Source of the DNA: Rhodocyclales bacterium
GTDB taxonomy: Bacteria > Pseudomonadota > Gammaproteobacteria > Burkholderiales > Rhodocyclaceae
Direction of reading: 5' to 3'
DNA: 64,000 nucleotides
NCBI GenBank assembly: GCA_003105015.1
Contig: PQAF01000003.1
Coordinates: 199,660 to 263,659 of the forward strand
The translations under genes were made by a program, and so were the position numbers. The notes beneath the pieces were generated by a model. It ran no database searches and was not told the origin of the DNA. It was given only the letters and a program-made list of their open reading frames with translations. Shown piece after piece: positions 1-11,180 of the stretch (position 1 is its first letter; each line of letters opens with the position of its first letter).

Positions 1-91
1 GCGGGTGGGCCGCCTCGACGGACGTACCGAATCCTGCGGCCAGGACGGCGGCTGCGGCCAGACGGGTTTTGCGTGCGATCTCGTGGTTCAC
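1..91 (-). CDS. 5' end of a gene truncated by the window edge; putative exported protein (GTG start, VNHEIARKTRLAAAAVLAAGFGTSVEAAHP...)
   Basis: Reverse-strand reading from the GTG at 91 gives a basic then Ala-rich hydrophobic N-terminus like a signal peptide; not closed in the window. Confidence 0.35.
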   Translation of the reverse strand, partial: MNHEIARKTRLAAAAVLAAGFGTSVEAAHP

Positions 92-131
92 AAGCAGTGG
101 CGGGTTTTCCGGATCCGCGATCATAAACAAA

Positions 132-157
132 AAGGGCCTGCAAGACTTGCAGGCCCT
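132..157 (-). terminator. Rho-independent terminator downstream of tRNA-Val
   Basis: Perfect inverted repeat AAGGGCCTGCAAG/CTTGCAGGCCCTT followed on the minus strand by a T-rich tract. Confidence 0.8.
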
Positions 158-165
158 TCGAGTTC

Positions 166-240
166 TGGTGGGCGGCACAGGGTTCGAACCTGTGACCCCT
201 GCCGTGTGAAGGCAGTGCTCTACCGCTGAGCTAGCCGCCC
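166..240 (-). tRNA. tRNA-Val (anticodon CAC), CCA encoded
   Basis: Reverse complement GGGCGGCTAGCTCAGCGGTAGAGC...CTGCC-TTCACAC-GGCAG...ACAGG-TTCGAAC-CCTGT-GCCGCCC-A-CCA folds as a cloverleaf; loop TTCACAC gives CAC. Confidence 0.93.
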
Positions 241-343
241 GTTTGGGAGGCGCGCATTCTCTCATGGCGGCCGTTTTCGGTCAATTTCCGCGGGGTGGAC
301 ACCCCCGATCGCTTAAAATATCGTCTTTTTTGCGTCTTCAGCC

Positions 344-1738
344 ATGAACCGACCCGTCCGCACCCGCTTCGCCCCCAGCCCGACCGGCTACCTCCACGTC
401 GGCGGCGCCCGCACGGCGCTCTACTCCTGGGCCTATGCGCGCAAGCATGGCGGCACTTTCATCCTGCGCATCGAGGACACCGACATCGAGCGTTCGACGC
501 AGGCTTCCATCGACGCCATCCTCGACGGCATGAGCTGGCTCGGCCTCGACTGGGACGAGGGGCCGTTCTACCAGATGCAGCGCCTGGAACGCTATGCCGA
601 GGTGGCGCAGCAGCTGATCAAGGGCGGCCACGCCTACTGGTGCTACGCCAGCAAGGAGGAGTTGGACGCCATGCGCGAGGCGCAGCGCGCGCGCGGCGAG
701 AAACCGCGCTACGACGGCCGCTGGCGGCCGGAGAACGCCAAGGGCAGGACGCCGCCCGCCGACGTGAAGCCGATCCTGCGCTTCCGCAATCCCGACGACG
801 GCGCGGTGGCCTGGGACGATCTCGTCAAGGGCCGCATCGAGATCGCCAACGCCGAACTGGACGACCTCGTCCTGCTGCGCGCCGACGGCGTGCCGACCTA
901 CAACTTCGGCGTGGTGGTGGACGACCTCGACATGGGCATCACGCACTGCATCCGCGGCGACGACCATGTGAACAACACGCCGCGCCAGATCAACATCTAC
1001 CGCGCGCTGGGCGCGCCGCTGCCGGCCTTCGCCCACGTTCCGATGATCCTCGGCAGCGACGGCGAGCGCCTCTCCAAGCGCCACGGCGCGGTGTCGGTGA
1101 TGCAGTACGCCGAGGACGGCTTCCTGCCCGAGGCGCTGCTCAACTACCTGGCGCGGCTCGGCTGGTCGCACGGCAACCATGAGGTGTTCTCGCTCGAGCA
1201 GTTCGTCGACTGGTTCGACCTCGAGCACATCAGCCGCTCGCCGGCGCAGTTCAACCCGGAGAAGCTGGCCTGGCTGAACCAGCAGCACCTCAAGGTGCGC
1301 GACGACAGGATGCTGGCCGAGGAGGTGGCGCCGCGCCTGGCCGCGCGCGGCATCGGCACCGCCGCCGGGCCGTCGCTGGAAAAGGTCGTGGCGCTCTACA
1401 AGGACCGCGTGTCGACGCTGAATGAGCTGGCCGACGCCGTCGAGCCCTTCTACGTCGAGGTCTATCCCGGCGCCGAGCTGCTGGCGCAGCACGTCACCGA
1501 GGCGGCGCGCGACGCGCTGCGCGAGCTGCGCACGCGGCTGGAGACGACGGTGTGGGAGAAGGCGCAGCTCAACCAGGCGCTGAAGGATGTCGTCGCCGCG
1601 CGCGGCCTCAAGCTGCCGCAGCTGGCGATCCCGCTGCGCGTCGTGCTCACCGGCCAGCCGCAGACGCCGTCGATCGACGCGGTGCTGGAAGCCTTCGGCC
1701 GCGACGTCGTGCTGGCGCGGCTAGGGCGCCACGCCTAG
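344..1738 (+). CDS. gltX: Glutamyl-tRNA synthetase
   Basis: [24 protein letters not shown] (HIGH region) and [10 protein letters not shown] (KMSKS-like) in a 464 aa ORF. Confidence 0.97.
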   Translation: MNRPVRTRFAPSPTGYLHVGGARTALYSWAYARKHGGTFILRIEDTDIERSTQASIDAILDGMSWLGLDWDEGPFYQMQRLERYAEVAQQLIKGGHAYWCYASKEELDAMREAQRARGEKPRYDGRWRPENAKGRTPPADVKPILRFRNPDDGAVAWDDLVKGRIEIANAELDDLVLLRADGVPTYNFGVVVDDLDMGITHCIRGDDHVNNTPRQINIYRALGAPLPAFAHVPMILGSDGERLSKRHGAVSVMQYAEDGFLPEALLNYLARLGWSHGNHEVFSLEQFVDWFDLEHISRSPAQFNPEKLAWLNQQHLKVRDDRMLAEEVAPRLAARGIGTAAGPSLEKVVALYKDRVSTLNELADAVEPFYVEVYPGAELLAQHVTEAARDALRELRTRLETTVWEKAQLNQALKDVVAARGLKLPQLAIPLRVVLTGQPQTPSIDAVLEAFGRDVVLARLGRHA

Positions 1739-3562
1739 ACGCGCCGACGGCGCGAGGCCGGCGGCAAGTTCCCGCTCGACCGGCAGCGGTTCCTCTTCGA
1801 TCCCGCAGGCGAGCAGTTCGGCGCACAGCGGCGCGTAGACGAGGCCGCGCGAGCCGAGGCCGAGCAGGCCGAACAGCCCTTCCTGGCCCGGAATGCCGCC
1901 GACCAGCGGCAGGCGGTCCGGCCCCACCGTGCGGATGCCGGCGCGGCCGCCGACGCGGGCGGCATCCACCGTCGCGGCGAAATCCGGCAGCAGCTGCTTC
2001 AGGCGCGCCAGGTTGGCGCGATGGTCTTCCTCGCGCGCCAGTTCGTCGGTGGAGCCTTCCTCGTAGGTGGCGCCGACGACATGCACGCCGAAGGAAGTGG
2101 CCGGCGTGACATAGCCTTCGCGCGACACCACCGCCTTGATCGAACGGCCCGGCTCGGCGGGGATGCAGGTGATCTGGCCGCGCACGGGGCGCAGCGGAAG
2201 CGCGGACGACACGGCGAAACGCCGCGCCAGATGGCCGTTGGCGAGGATCGCCACGGGCGCCTCGGCGATGACATGTCCCGAGGCGTCGACGGCGCGCCAG
2301 GCGTTGCCGACGCGCACGAGGTCGGCCGCCTCGCGCTGCGTATGCAGACGCACGGCTTCGCCGGCAACGCGCAGGGCAACATCGCACAGCGCCGGCGGAT
2401 GCACCCAGCCGCCCTGCGGGAACCACCAGCCCGGCGTCGGCACGCGCCAGCCGGCCAGCGCGGAGGCTTCCTCGGTGTCCACCCAGCGCAGCACCTCGGG
2501 CGGCAGCAGGCCGGATTCGGCGATGCGCAGCTGGCGTTCGACCTGCTTCGCATCGCGCGCCAGGCGCAGCACGCCGCAGGGCTGCCAGATCAGCTTCGGA
2601 TATGTTGAGAAGTCCTGCAGGCGGCGCAGGGCGTAGTGAAAACCGGCCAGCGTCAGGCGCGACAGGCGGTTCCAGTCTGCGGAGGGCACCGGCTGCAGCA
2701 CGCCGGCCGGGTTGCCGGAGGTCTCGCGCGCCAGGCCGTCGCGCCGCTCGATGAGATCGATGGTCCAGCCGCGCGCGGCGAGGCGCTCGGCGACGAGGCA
2801 GCCGGCGATGCCGCCGCCGATGACGAGGGCGCGGCGCTCCCTCTCCGTTCCAGCTTGCACTGTGCCGGCGAAGCGGCCGCAGAGCATCTCGCGCTTGCGG
2901 CCGAAGCCCGCTTTCTTCTCGACTGCGAAGCCGGCCGCCGTCATGCCGCGACTGACTTTTCCGGCGGCGCTGTAGGTGGCGAAGGTCGCACCCGGCGCGG
3001 CCAGCCGTGCCAGTTGCGCGAACAGCGCCTCGTCCCACATGTCCGGATTGCGCGAAGGCGCGAAGCCGTCGAGGAAGAAGGCGTCGATGCGCGCGTCGAC
3101 CTGCGCCAGCATCTCCGCCGCCTCGCCGAAGAGCAGGGTCAGGATGACGCGGCCGCCGTCGAGGTGCAGGCGGTGGAAGCCGGGGATGAGCGGGGGATAG
3201 CGCTCCAGCAGGGTGGCGCCGAGCGGGGCCAGTTCCGGCCACTGGCGGTAGAGCGCCGCCAGGTCGTCGCGGCGGAAGGGATGCTTGTCGACCGAGAGGT
3301 AATGCAATCGCGTTCCGGCCGGCGCCGATTCGCGGAAGCTGTGCCAGGCGCAGAGGAAGTTCAGCCCCGTGCCGAAGCCGGTTTCGAGGATGGCGAAGCG
3401 GCGGCGCGCCTGCCAGCGCGCGGGAAGGTCGTTGCCGGAGAGAAAAACATGGCGGGTCTCGTCGAGCCCGCCATCCAGCGACCAGTAGGTGTCGCCGTAG
3501 CTTTCGCTGAAGACCGCGCCGTCGCGGAAGGACGGCGCGGCCGGTTCGATGGGGCGCGGCAA
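1721..3562 (-). CDS. mnmC: Bifunctional tRNA (mnm5s2U) biosynthesis protein MnmC
   Basis: N-terminal SAM methyltransferase ([14 protein letters not shown]) fused to C-terminal FAD oxidase ([22 protein letters not shown]); 613 aa. Confidence 0.95.
   Translation of the reverse strand: MPRPIEPAAPSFRDGAVFSESYGDTYWSLDGGLDETRHVFLSGNDLPARWQARRRFAILETGFGTGLNFLCAWHSFRESAPAGTRLHYLSVDKHPFRRDDLAALYRQWPELAPLGATLLERYPPLIPGFHRLHLDGGRVILTLLFGEAAEMLAQVDARIDAFFLDGFAPSRNPDMWDEALFAQLARLAAPGATFATYSAAGKVSRGMTAAGFAVEKKAGFGRKREMLCGRFAGTVQAGTERERRALVIGGGIAGCLVAERLAARGWTIDLIERRDGLARETSGNPAGVLQPVPSADWNRLSRLTLAGFHYALRRLQDFSTYPKLIWQPCGVLRLARDAKQVERQLRIAESGLLPPEVLRWVDTEEASALAGWRVPTPGWWFPQGGWVHPPALCDVALRVAGEAVRLHTQREAADLVRVGNAWRAVDASGHVIAEAPVAILANGHLARRFAVSSALPLRPVRGQITCIPAEPGRSIKAVVSREGYVTPATSFGVHVVGATYEEGSTDELAREEDHRANLARLKQLLPDFAATVDAARVGGRAGIRTVGPDRLPLVGGIPGQEGLFGLLGLGSRGLVYAPLCAELLACGIEEEPLPVERELAAGLAPSARLGVAP
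2937..2960 (+). repeat. GACTGACTTTT motif copy 1 (in mnmC)
   Basis: GCCGTCATGCCGCGACTGACTTTT. Confidence 0.8.
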
Positions 3563-3563
3563 C

Positions 3564-4202
3564 TTATCGCGCGGTGATGACGTTGTTTTCCACCTTCACC
3601 TTGTCGCCGACGCGCCAGACGGGCTGGGTGTCGACATCGAATTCGCGGGCGGTGCCGTCCTCGAAGCGCACGATGATCTCCCACTTGCTCGTCTTGCGGA
3701 TGTAGCGCTCGGCCTGGTGGCCGGCGACGGCGCCGCCGGCGGCGCCGATCACCGTGGCGGCGGTCTTGCCGCTGCCCTTGCCGACCTGGCTGCCGAGCAC
3801 GGCGCCGGCGACGCCGCCAGCCACGGCGCCGATGCCGGTGCCTTCGCCCTTCTGCGTCTTCTCGACCACCGACTCGATGGTGCCGCAGTTGGCGCAGATG
3901 GCGGGCGCCGGGGCGGGCTGGGCGGCCACCTGGGTGGGCTGCGTTGCGGATTTTTGCGCAGGCTTGGTTTCCGCCGGCTTGGCGGCGGCGACTTTTTTGG
4001 CCGGGGGCTGCTCGGCGGGCCTGGCTGTGGCAGCCGGGGCGGTCGGCACGGCGGCGACCGGCTCGGCCTGCTTCGAAGAGCTGCCGACAGTCGGGATGAC
4101 GCCGAAGATGGCGGCGACGCCGGCGGCCGAGAGGATGATCACCGCGACGGCGGCAACCCAGAGAAGGGGATGCAGTTTATTGCTGGTGGCTTGGGCTTCC
4201 AT
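3564..4202 (-). CDS. Glycine-zipper 2TM domain membrane protein (SlyB/PcpY-like)
   Basis: N-terminal TM helix, Ala/Pro-rich linker, then GIGAVAGGVAGAVLGSQVGKGSGKTAATVIGAAGGAVAGHQAER glycine zipper. Confidence 0.85.
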   Translation of the reverse strand: MEAQATSNKLHPLLWVAAVAVIILSAAGVAAIFGVIPTVGSSSKQAEPVAAVPTAPAATARPAEQPPAKKVAAAKPAETKPAQKSATQPTQVAAQPAPAPAICANCGTIESVVEKTQKGEGTGIGAVAGGVAGAVLGSQVGKGSGKTAATVIGAAGGAVAGHQAERYIRKTSKWEIIVRFEDGTAREFDVDTQPVWRVGDKVKVENNVITAR

Positions 4203-4275
4203 GCTGGTCTCCTATGCAAAACTTCAGCGTGATTAACGCATCGGCCGAGCCTGGGCTGACGCCTGAAACAACTCC

Positions 4276-5814
<1,539 letters not shown>

Positions 5815-5823
5815 GATTTTTCC

Positions 5824-6928
5824 TTAGACGCCCTGTTTCAGGCTGGCTTCGATGAATGGGTCGAGATCGCCGTCGAGCACGGCCTGGGTATTGCCGCTTT
5901 CCACGTTGGTGCGCAGATCCTTGATGCGCGACTGGTCGAGCACGTAGGAGCGGATCTGGTGGCCCCAGCCGATGTCGGTCTTGGCATCCTCCATCTGCTG
6001 GGCGGCGGCCTGGCGCTTGCGCAGCTCGGCCTCGTAGAGGCGCGACTTCAGCATGGCCATCGCCTCGGCCTTGTTGCGATGCTGCGAGCGGTCGTTCTGG
6101 CACTGCACGACGATGCCGGAGGGCGCGTGCGTGATGCGTACCGCCGAATCGGTCTTGTTGATGTGCTGGCCACCGGCGCCCGAGGCGCGGAAGGTGTCGA
6201 TGCGCAGGTCGGCCGGGTTGATCTCGATCTCGATGGAGTCGTCGACCTCGGGATAGACGAAGACGCTGGCGAAGGAGGTATGGCGGCGCGCGTTGGAATC
6301 GTAGGGCGATTTCCGCACCAGGCGATGGATGCCGGTCTCGGTGCGCAGGTGGCCGTAGGCGTACTCGCCGGTGAGTTTCAGCGTGGCAGTCTTGATGCCG
6401 GCCACCTCGCCGTCGGATTCTTCCAGCACCTCGATCTGGAAGCCCTTGCGCTCGCAGTACTTCAGGTACATGCGCAGCAGCATCGAGGCCCAGTCCTGCG
6501 CTTCGGTGCCGCCGGCGCCGGCCTGGATGTCGAGGAAGCAGTTGTTCGGGTCGGCCGGGTTGGAGAACATGCGGCGGAACTCGAGCGCCGCCACCTGGGA
6601 TTCGATGCCGGCGGCGTCGGTTTCCACCGCCTCCAGGGTGTCGTCGTCGTTCTCGCCGCGCGCCATCTCGAACAGCTCGCGCGAGTCGCGCAGCCGCTGG
6701 TCGATGTCGGCGAGGGCGACGACGACGCCTTCGAGGGACTTCTTCTCGCGGCCCAGCTCCTGGGCGCGGGGGGCGTCGTTCCAGACGGCCGGGTCTTCGA
6801 GGGCCCGGCTGACTTCGTTCAGCTTCGACTGCTTGGCGTCGAAGTCAAAGATACCTCCGCAGATCCTGCTCCCGTGCGGAGAGGTCCGAGAGGCGATTGG
6901 CAAGGCTGTTCAGGCGTTCGGCTTCCAT
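5824..6928 (-). CDS. prfB: Peptide chain release factor 2, expressed by programmed +1 frameshift
   Basis: RF2 body ([32 protein letters not shown]). The upstream frame [27 protein letters not shown] ends at an in-frame TGA within GGAGGTATCTTTGAC. Confidence 0.96.
6844..6858 (-). promoter_or_regulatory. prfB programmed frameshift site (GGAGGTATCTTTGAC)
   Basis: Shine-Dalgarno-like GGAGG three bases before CTT-TGA-C, the canonical RF2 slippery site. Confidence 0.93.
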
Positions 6929-6991
6929 GTCGATGCTAGACTTTCGAAAACAACGAATTATACAGCCTGCGCGGCGCCAGCCGCACCCCAC

Positions 6992-7882
6992 ATGACTGAA
7001 GAACGCGCCCGCCTCTCCTCCTTCGGCCTGCTGCTCCTCGCCCTGCTGGCGCTCGGCTGGGGCCTCAACTGGCCGATCATGAAGATCGTCCTGCGCGACG
7101 TGCCGCCGCTGACCTTCCGCGGCAGCTGCCTCCTGCTGGGCGGCCTCGGCGTGATGCTGATCGGGCGCCTCGACGGCCAGTCGTGGCGCATTCCGCCGGG
7201 CGCCTTCGGCAAGCTGGCGCTGCTGGCGGCCACCAACATGGTCGGCTGGAACGTACTGATGATCTACGGCGTCGGCCTGATGCCCTCCGGGCGGGCGGCG
7301 CTGCTCGGCTACACCATGCCGCTGTGGAGCGTCGCCTTCTCGGTGTGGCTGCTGGGCGAGCGCATGAACCTGCGCCGCATGCTCGGCCTGGCGCTGGGCC
7401 TGGCCGGGGTCGCGGCGCTGATGGGCTCGTACAGGGCACAGCTGGGCGAAGCGCCGCTCGGCGTGCTGTGCATGCTCGGCGCGGCGATGTCCTGGGGGCT
7501 CGGCGTGGTCCTGCTCAAGCGCTTCGCCCTGAAGATGCCGACCACCATGCTCACCGGCTGGGCCATGCTGATCGGCGCGCTGCCGGTGCTCGCGGCGGCG
7601 CTCGCGCTCGAAGCCGGCGAATGGCGCGCGGTCGGCCTCTGGCCGGCCCTCGGCTTCGTCTACAACGTCCTCGTGGCGTTCATGTTCTGCTACTGGGCCT
7701 GGAACCGCATTGTGCTGATGGTGCCGGTGGCGGTGTCGTCGCTGAGCTCGCTCGTCACGCCGGTGATCGGCGTGCTGGGCGGCATGTGGCTGCTCGGCGA
7801 GCAGCCGGGATGGAATGAGCTCGTTGGCGCGGTATTGATACTGGGAGCGTTGGCTACGGTGCTGCTGCCGCAGAGGAAGTGA
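6992..7882 (+). CDS. EamA/DMT family transporter
   Basis: About 10 hydrophobic segments from MTEERARLSSFGLLLLALLALGWGLNWPIMK to the C-terminal SSLVTPVIGVLGGMWLLGE; the ORF upstream of 6992 overlaps prfB. Confidence 0.9.
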   Translation: MTEERARLSSFGLLLLALLALGWGLNWPIMKIVLRDVPPLTFRGSCLLLGGLGVMLIGRLDGQSWRIPPGAFGKLALLAATNMVGWNVLMIYGVGLMPSGRAALLGYTMPLWSVAFSVWLLGERMNLRRMLGLALGLAGVAALMGSYRAQLGEAPLGVLCMLGAAMSWGLGVVLLKRFALKMPTTMLTGWAMLIGALPVLAAALALEAGEWRAVGLWPALGFVYNVLVAFMFCYWAWNRIVLMVPVAVSSLSSLVTPVIGVLGGMWLLGEQPGWNELVGAVLILGALATVLLPQRK

Positions 7883-7981
7883 TCGGGGCGGCCTGGGCGT
7901 TTCCGATGCGTTCCAGGCAGACGGAATGTCCGCCGTACGCCGGCCAATCCGCGGGAGAGTTGCCTCTCCCGCCAGATGGTT

Positions 7982-8914
7982 TCAGTGCTTGCCGCCGCCC
8001 TTGCCCTGGCCGCCGCCTGTCCCCTGGCCGTGCCCGCTGCCGTGGGCGGTGACAACGCCGGAGGCGGTCGAGCCGCTGCGGCTGATCGCAGCGACCGTGC
8101 CGCCGCCACCGGCCGTGGTGATGTGGCCGGAACTGCCGCCGCGACCATGGCCGGAGGACATTGCCCCGCCGGTGCCGCTGGAGGCGGTGACGATGCCGGA
8201 ACTCCTGCCGTGACCTGAAGAAGTGGCGGTGTCCGAACGGGAATGTTCAGCGCCGGCGGCCGTCGTGGTGCCCGAGCGGGAATGCCTGCTGCCTGAGGCG
8301 GCCGTGGTGGTTGTGGTCGTCGTGGCGGCGGCCGATGCGGCGGCAGGCGTGCGTCCGCTCATCACGGCGCCGAGCTTGACGCCCATGGTGTTGGCGATCC
8401 TGCCCCAGCCCATGCCGTCGGCGCGCATTTGCAGGATGCCCTGCGTCTGCGTCGTCGTGGTGCCGCCGGTCGTCTGGGAGGAACCCATCAGCGCGGTCTG
8501 GAGTTGCTGCGGCGTCGGATTGCTGATGCCCTGGCTGGCGAGTTGCGCCTGGGCGAGGGAGAGAGCGATGCGGACGTTGCCGTAACCCATCGGCCGGGTC
8601 GGCGGCGTGAAGGTGACGGCGCCGCCGTCGGCGGGCGCGGTGCCGCCCGTTGTCGTCGTGTTGCCTGGATTCAGGGTGATGGCGCTGCCGGTGCGCAGTC
8701 CGTTCACCAGCGATGCCGAATTTTCCGTCGAGCCGGCGAAGGATGCGTAGGACGTCGTCAACCGGTTGCTGACCGTGCTGCTGGTGGCGGGCGCGGTGGC
8801 GGTTGTCGTGCCGCTGCTCGGGGCGGTCGTGGTGGTTGTCGCCGTGGTGTTGGCGTGGACGCTGCCGATCAGCGCGGCGGCGAGGGAAAATCCGGCGAGT
8901 TGTCTGAGTTTCAT
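7982..8914 (-). CDS. Exported low-complexity Thr/Ser/Gly/His-rich protein of unknown function
   Basis: Signal peptide MKLRQLAGFSLAAALIGSVHA, then TTATTTTT and SGHGRSSG-type repeats; better start context than the antisense ORFs. Confidence 0.65.
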   Translation of the reverse strand: MKLRQLAGFSLAAALIGSVHANTTATTTTTAPSSGTTTATAPATSSTVSNRLTTSYASFAGSTENSASLVNGLRTGSAITLNPGNTTTTGGTAPADGGAVTFTPPTRPMGYGNVRIALSLAQAQLASQGISNPTPQQLQTALMGSSQTTGGTTTTQTQGILQMRADGMGWGRIANTMGVKLGAVMSGRTPAAASAAATTTTTTTAASGSRHSRSGTTTAAGAEHSRSDTATSSGHGRSSGIVTASSGTGGAMSSGHGRGGSSGHITTAGGGGTVAAISRSGSTASGVVTAHGSGHGQGTGGGQGKGGGKH

Positions 8915-8930
8915 GCTGTTCTCCTTGGGG

Positions 8931-9332
8931 CTATGTGCCGAGCGAACGCTCGGTCTGGGTGATGATCTCGACCGCCGTGGCGGAGTCGACGAGCAGTCCG
9001 CCGTCCTTGCGGGCGACGGTGCGCATGCGCGTGGTGTTGGACGTGAGGGCTTCCAGCTCGATCTCGATATTGCGGTCGGCCGCCTTGGCCTTGATCATTT
9101 CGCCGTTGTCGATCTTCTCGTAGCCTTCGACCTTGATCGCCATGCGCTTGAGCGCGACGAGCGTGGCTTTCTTGACCTTGGCCTGCGGTTCCGAAAACGT
9201 CTTGTAGGCGATGCCGCCGAGATGGTGGCCGACGCCGGCGCCGGCACCGATGCCGAGCATGGTGACGGAAACGGGTTCGCAGGCGGTCAGCAGGGAGAGG
9301 CACCCCGCGGCAATAATCAGTCTGGTCGTCAT
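8931..9332 (-). CDS. Small lipoprotein, DUF3568-like
   Basis: Lipobox-like LSLLTACEP; GIGAGAGVGHHLGGIAYKTF... with alternating beta segments. Confidence 0.7.
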   Translation of the reverse strand: MTTRLIIAAGCLSLLTACEPVSVTMLGIGAGAGVGHHLGGIAYKTFSEPQAKVKKATLVALKRMAIKVEGYEKIDNGEMIKAKAADRNIEIELEALTSNTTRMRTVARKDGGLLVDSATAVEIITQTERSLGT

Positions 9333-9488
9333 GGTATGAGCCCTTATTCAAATGAACGTCTGAACAAATATTGGTAGAAAAAAACTCCACCCGCAAGTGT
9401 CGCTAACCCACGACAAAACGAAGAGCGGAATTGAGAGGTAAAACCGTCGTCTACGCCCGACGATTTGGGCGATGGGAGGGGCAGGAAT

Positions 9489-11180
9489 TCAGCGCGGTTC
9501 GAGGTGCTCGATTACGAGCTGCACGCTGGAGAGCCCGTTGAACTCGTTCACCGCCAGCCGGTAGGCGGCGCGCACGTCGGACGGCACGCTCTCGGCGAAG
9601 TTGAACTGGATGGCCTCGAAGCGGGCGGCGCCCTTGCGCAGGGTGAGCTTGAGGTGGCGGTCCTTGAGGATGCGCTGCTTCTCCACCTCGAATTCGTCGC
9701 TGAACAGCGGCGCCGGGAAGCCCTGGCCCCAGATCTCCCCTTCAAGCATCCGCGCGCTTTCCAGCGACATCCAGCCGGCCTCGAGCGCGCCGTCGGTCTC
9801 GAGGGTGCGCGTCAGCTCGGCCGGGCCGACCAGTCCGCGCACGGTCTCCTCGAACAGCGCCTCGAAGCGTTCCAGGTTTTCCTCGCGCAAAGTCAGTCCC
9901 GCCGCGGCGGCGTGGCCGCCGAAGCGCAGCAGCAGGCCGGGCGCGCGCTTCGAGACGAGGTCGAGGGCGTCGCGCAGGTGCAGCCCGGCGATCGAGCGGC
10001 CGGAGCCCTTGAGTTCGCCGGCATTGCCGCGGGCGAAGGCGATCACCGGGCGGTGCAGCTTGTCCTTGACGCGCGAGGCGAGGATGCCGATGACGCCCTG
10101 GTGCCAGGCGGGGTCGTAGAGGGCGAGGCTGGCGCGCTCGGCAGCTTCGATCGTGTCGAGCAGTGCCAGCGCCTGCTCCTGCATATCCGCTTCGATGCCG
10201 CGCCGCTCGCGGTTCAGCTGGTCGAGCTGCTGGGCGATGTTCAGCGCGCGGCCGAGATCGTCGGTGACCAGGCACTCGATGCCGAGCGACATGTCGGCCA
10301 GGCGCCCGGCGGCGTTCAGGCGCGGCCCCAGCGCGAAGCCGAGATCGAAGGTGCTGGCCCGCTCGGATTCGCGGCCGGCGACGCGGAAGAGGGCGCGCAG
10401 GCCGGGCTGCAGCTTGCCCTGGCGGATGCGCGCCAGGCCCTGCGCGACGAGGATGCGGTTGTTGCGGTCGAGCTTCACCACGTCGGCCACGGTGCCGAGG
10501 GCGACGAGGTCGAGCAGCGCGGCGAGGTTGGGCTCGGGCGCTGCATTGAAGGCGCCGCGCTTGCGCAGTTCCGCCCGCAGCGCCAGCATGACGTAGAACA
10601 TCACGCCGACGCCGGCGATGGACTTGCTCGGGAAGCCGCAGCCGGGCTGGTTCGGGTTGACGATGACGTCGGCCGCCGGCAGCTCGTCGCCGGGCAGGTG
10701 GTGGTCGGTGATGAGCGTGGCGATGCCGAGCCGCTTCGCCTCGGCGACGCCCGCGACGCTGGCGATGCCGTTGTCGACGGTGATGATCACGTCGGGCTTT
10801 CTTTCGGCGGCGAGGCGCACCACCTCCGGCGTCAGGCCGTAGCCGTAGTCGAAGCGGTTGGGCACGAGGTAGGAGACATGCGCGCCGAAGGCGGCGAGCG
10901 CGCGCATGCCGACGGCGCAGGCGGTGGCGCCGTCGCAGTCGTAGTCGGCGACGATGAGCAGGCGGCGTTTTGCTGCGATGGCGTCGGCCAGCAGCGTCGC
11001 TGCCTCGGCCGTGCCCATCATCTGCGCGGGATCGAGCAGGGCGGAGAGGGCGGTGTCGAGCTCCTCCGCCCGCGCAACGCCGCGTGCCGCATACAGGCGC
11101 GCCAGCAGCGGATGCACCCCGGCGTATTCGAGGCGCTCGCGCGCCGCTTGCGGCGTGCGCCGGGTAAGAATTCGCGTCAT
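9489..11180 (-). CDS. recJ: Single-stranded-DNA-specific exonuclease RecJ
   Basis: RRLLIVADYDCDGATACAVG, ITVDNGIASV, LITDHHLPG, FGGHAAAAGLTL; ATG at 11180 overlaps the upstream gene's stop. Confidence 0.95.
   Translation of the reverse strand: MTRILTRRTPQAARERLEYAGVHPLLARLYAARGVARAEELDTALSALLDPAQMMGTAEAATLLADAIAAKRRLLIVADYDCDGATACAVGMRALAAFGAHVSYLVPNRFDYGYGLTPEVVRLAAERKPDVIITVDNGIASVAGVAEAKRLGIATLITDHHLPGDELPAADVIVNPNQPGCGFPSKSIAGVGVMFYVMLALRAELRKRGAFNAAPEPNLAALLDLVALGTVADVVKLDRNNRILVAQGLARIRQGKLQPGLRALFRVAGRESERASTFDLGFALGPRLNAAGRLADMSLGIECLVTDDLGRALNIAQQLDQLNRERRGIEADMQEQALALLDTIEAAERASLALYDPAWHQGVIGILASRVKDKLHRPVIAFARGNAGELKGSGRSIAGLHLRDALDLVSKRAPGLLLRFGGHAAAAGLTLREENLERFEALFEETVRGLVGPAELTRTLETDGALEAGWMSLESARMLEGEIWGQGFPAPLFSDEFEVEKQRILKDRHLKLTLRKGAARFEAIQFNFAESVPSDVRAAYRLAVNEFNGLSSVQLVIEHLEPR
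9888..9911 (-). repeat. GACTGACTTTT motif copy 2 (in recJ)
   Basis: + strand CAAAGTCAGTCCCGCCGCGGCGGC; gene sense encodes AAAGLTLR. Confidence 0.75.

Noticed and set aside
338-1492. 384 aa antisense ORF over gltX, and similar long antisense ORFs (e.g. 9465..12179 +, 14756..17077 -, 21138..24395 +, 42750..44711 -, 45507..47468 -, 53407..55383 +)
   Set aside because: Mirror ORFs of GC-rich coding genes; translations are Ala/Arg/Gly/His-rich low-complexity with no family features, and the opposite strand holds a clear conserved gene.
6844-6858. prfB in-frame stop as a pseudogene or sequencing error
   Set aside because: The sequence matches the canonical RF2 frameshift site exactly.
6371-7882. 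503 aa ORF including an N-terminal extension to the EamA transporter
   Set aside because: The first ~200 codons are antisense to prfB; the transporter starts at 6992.
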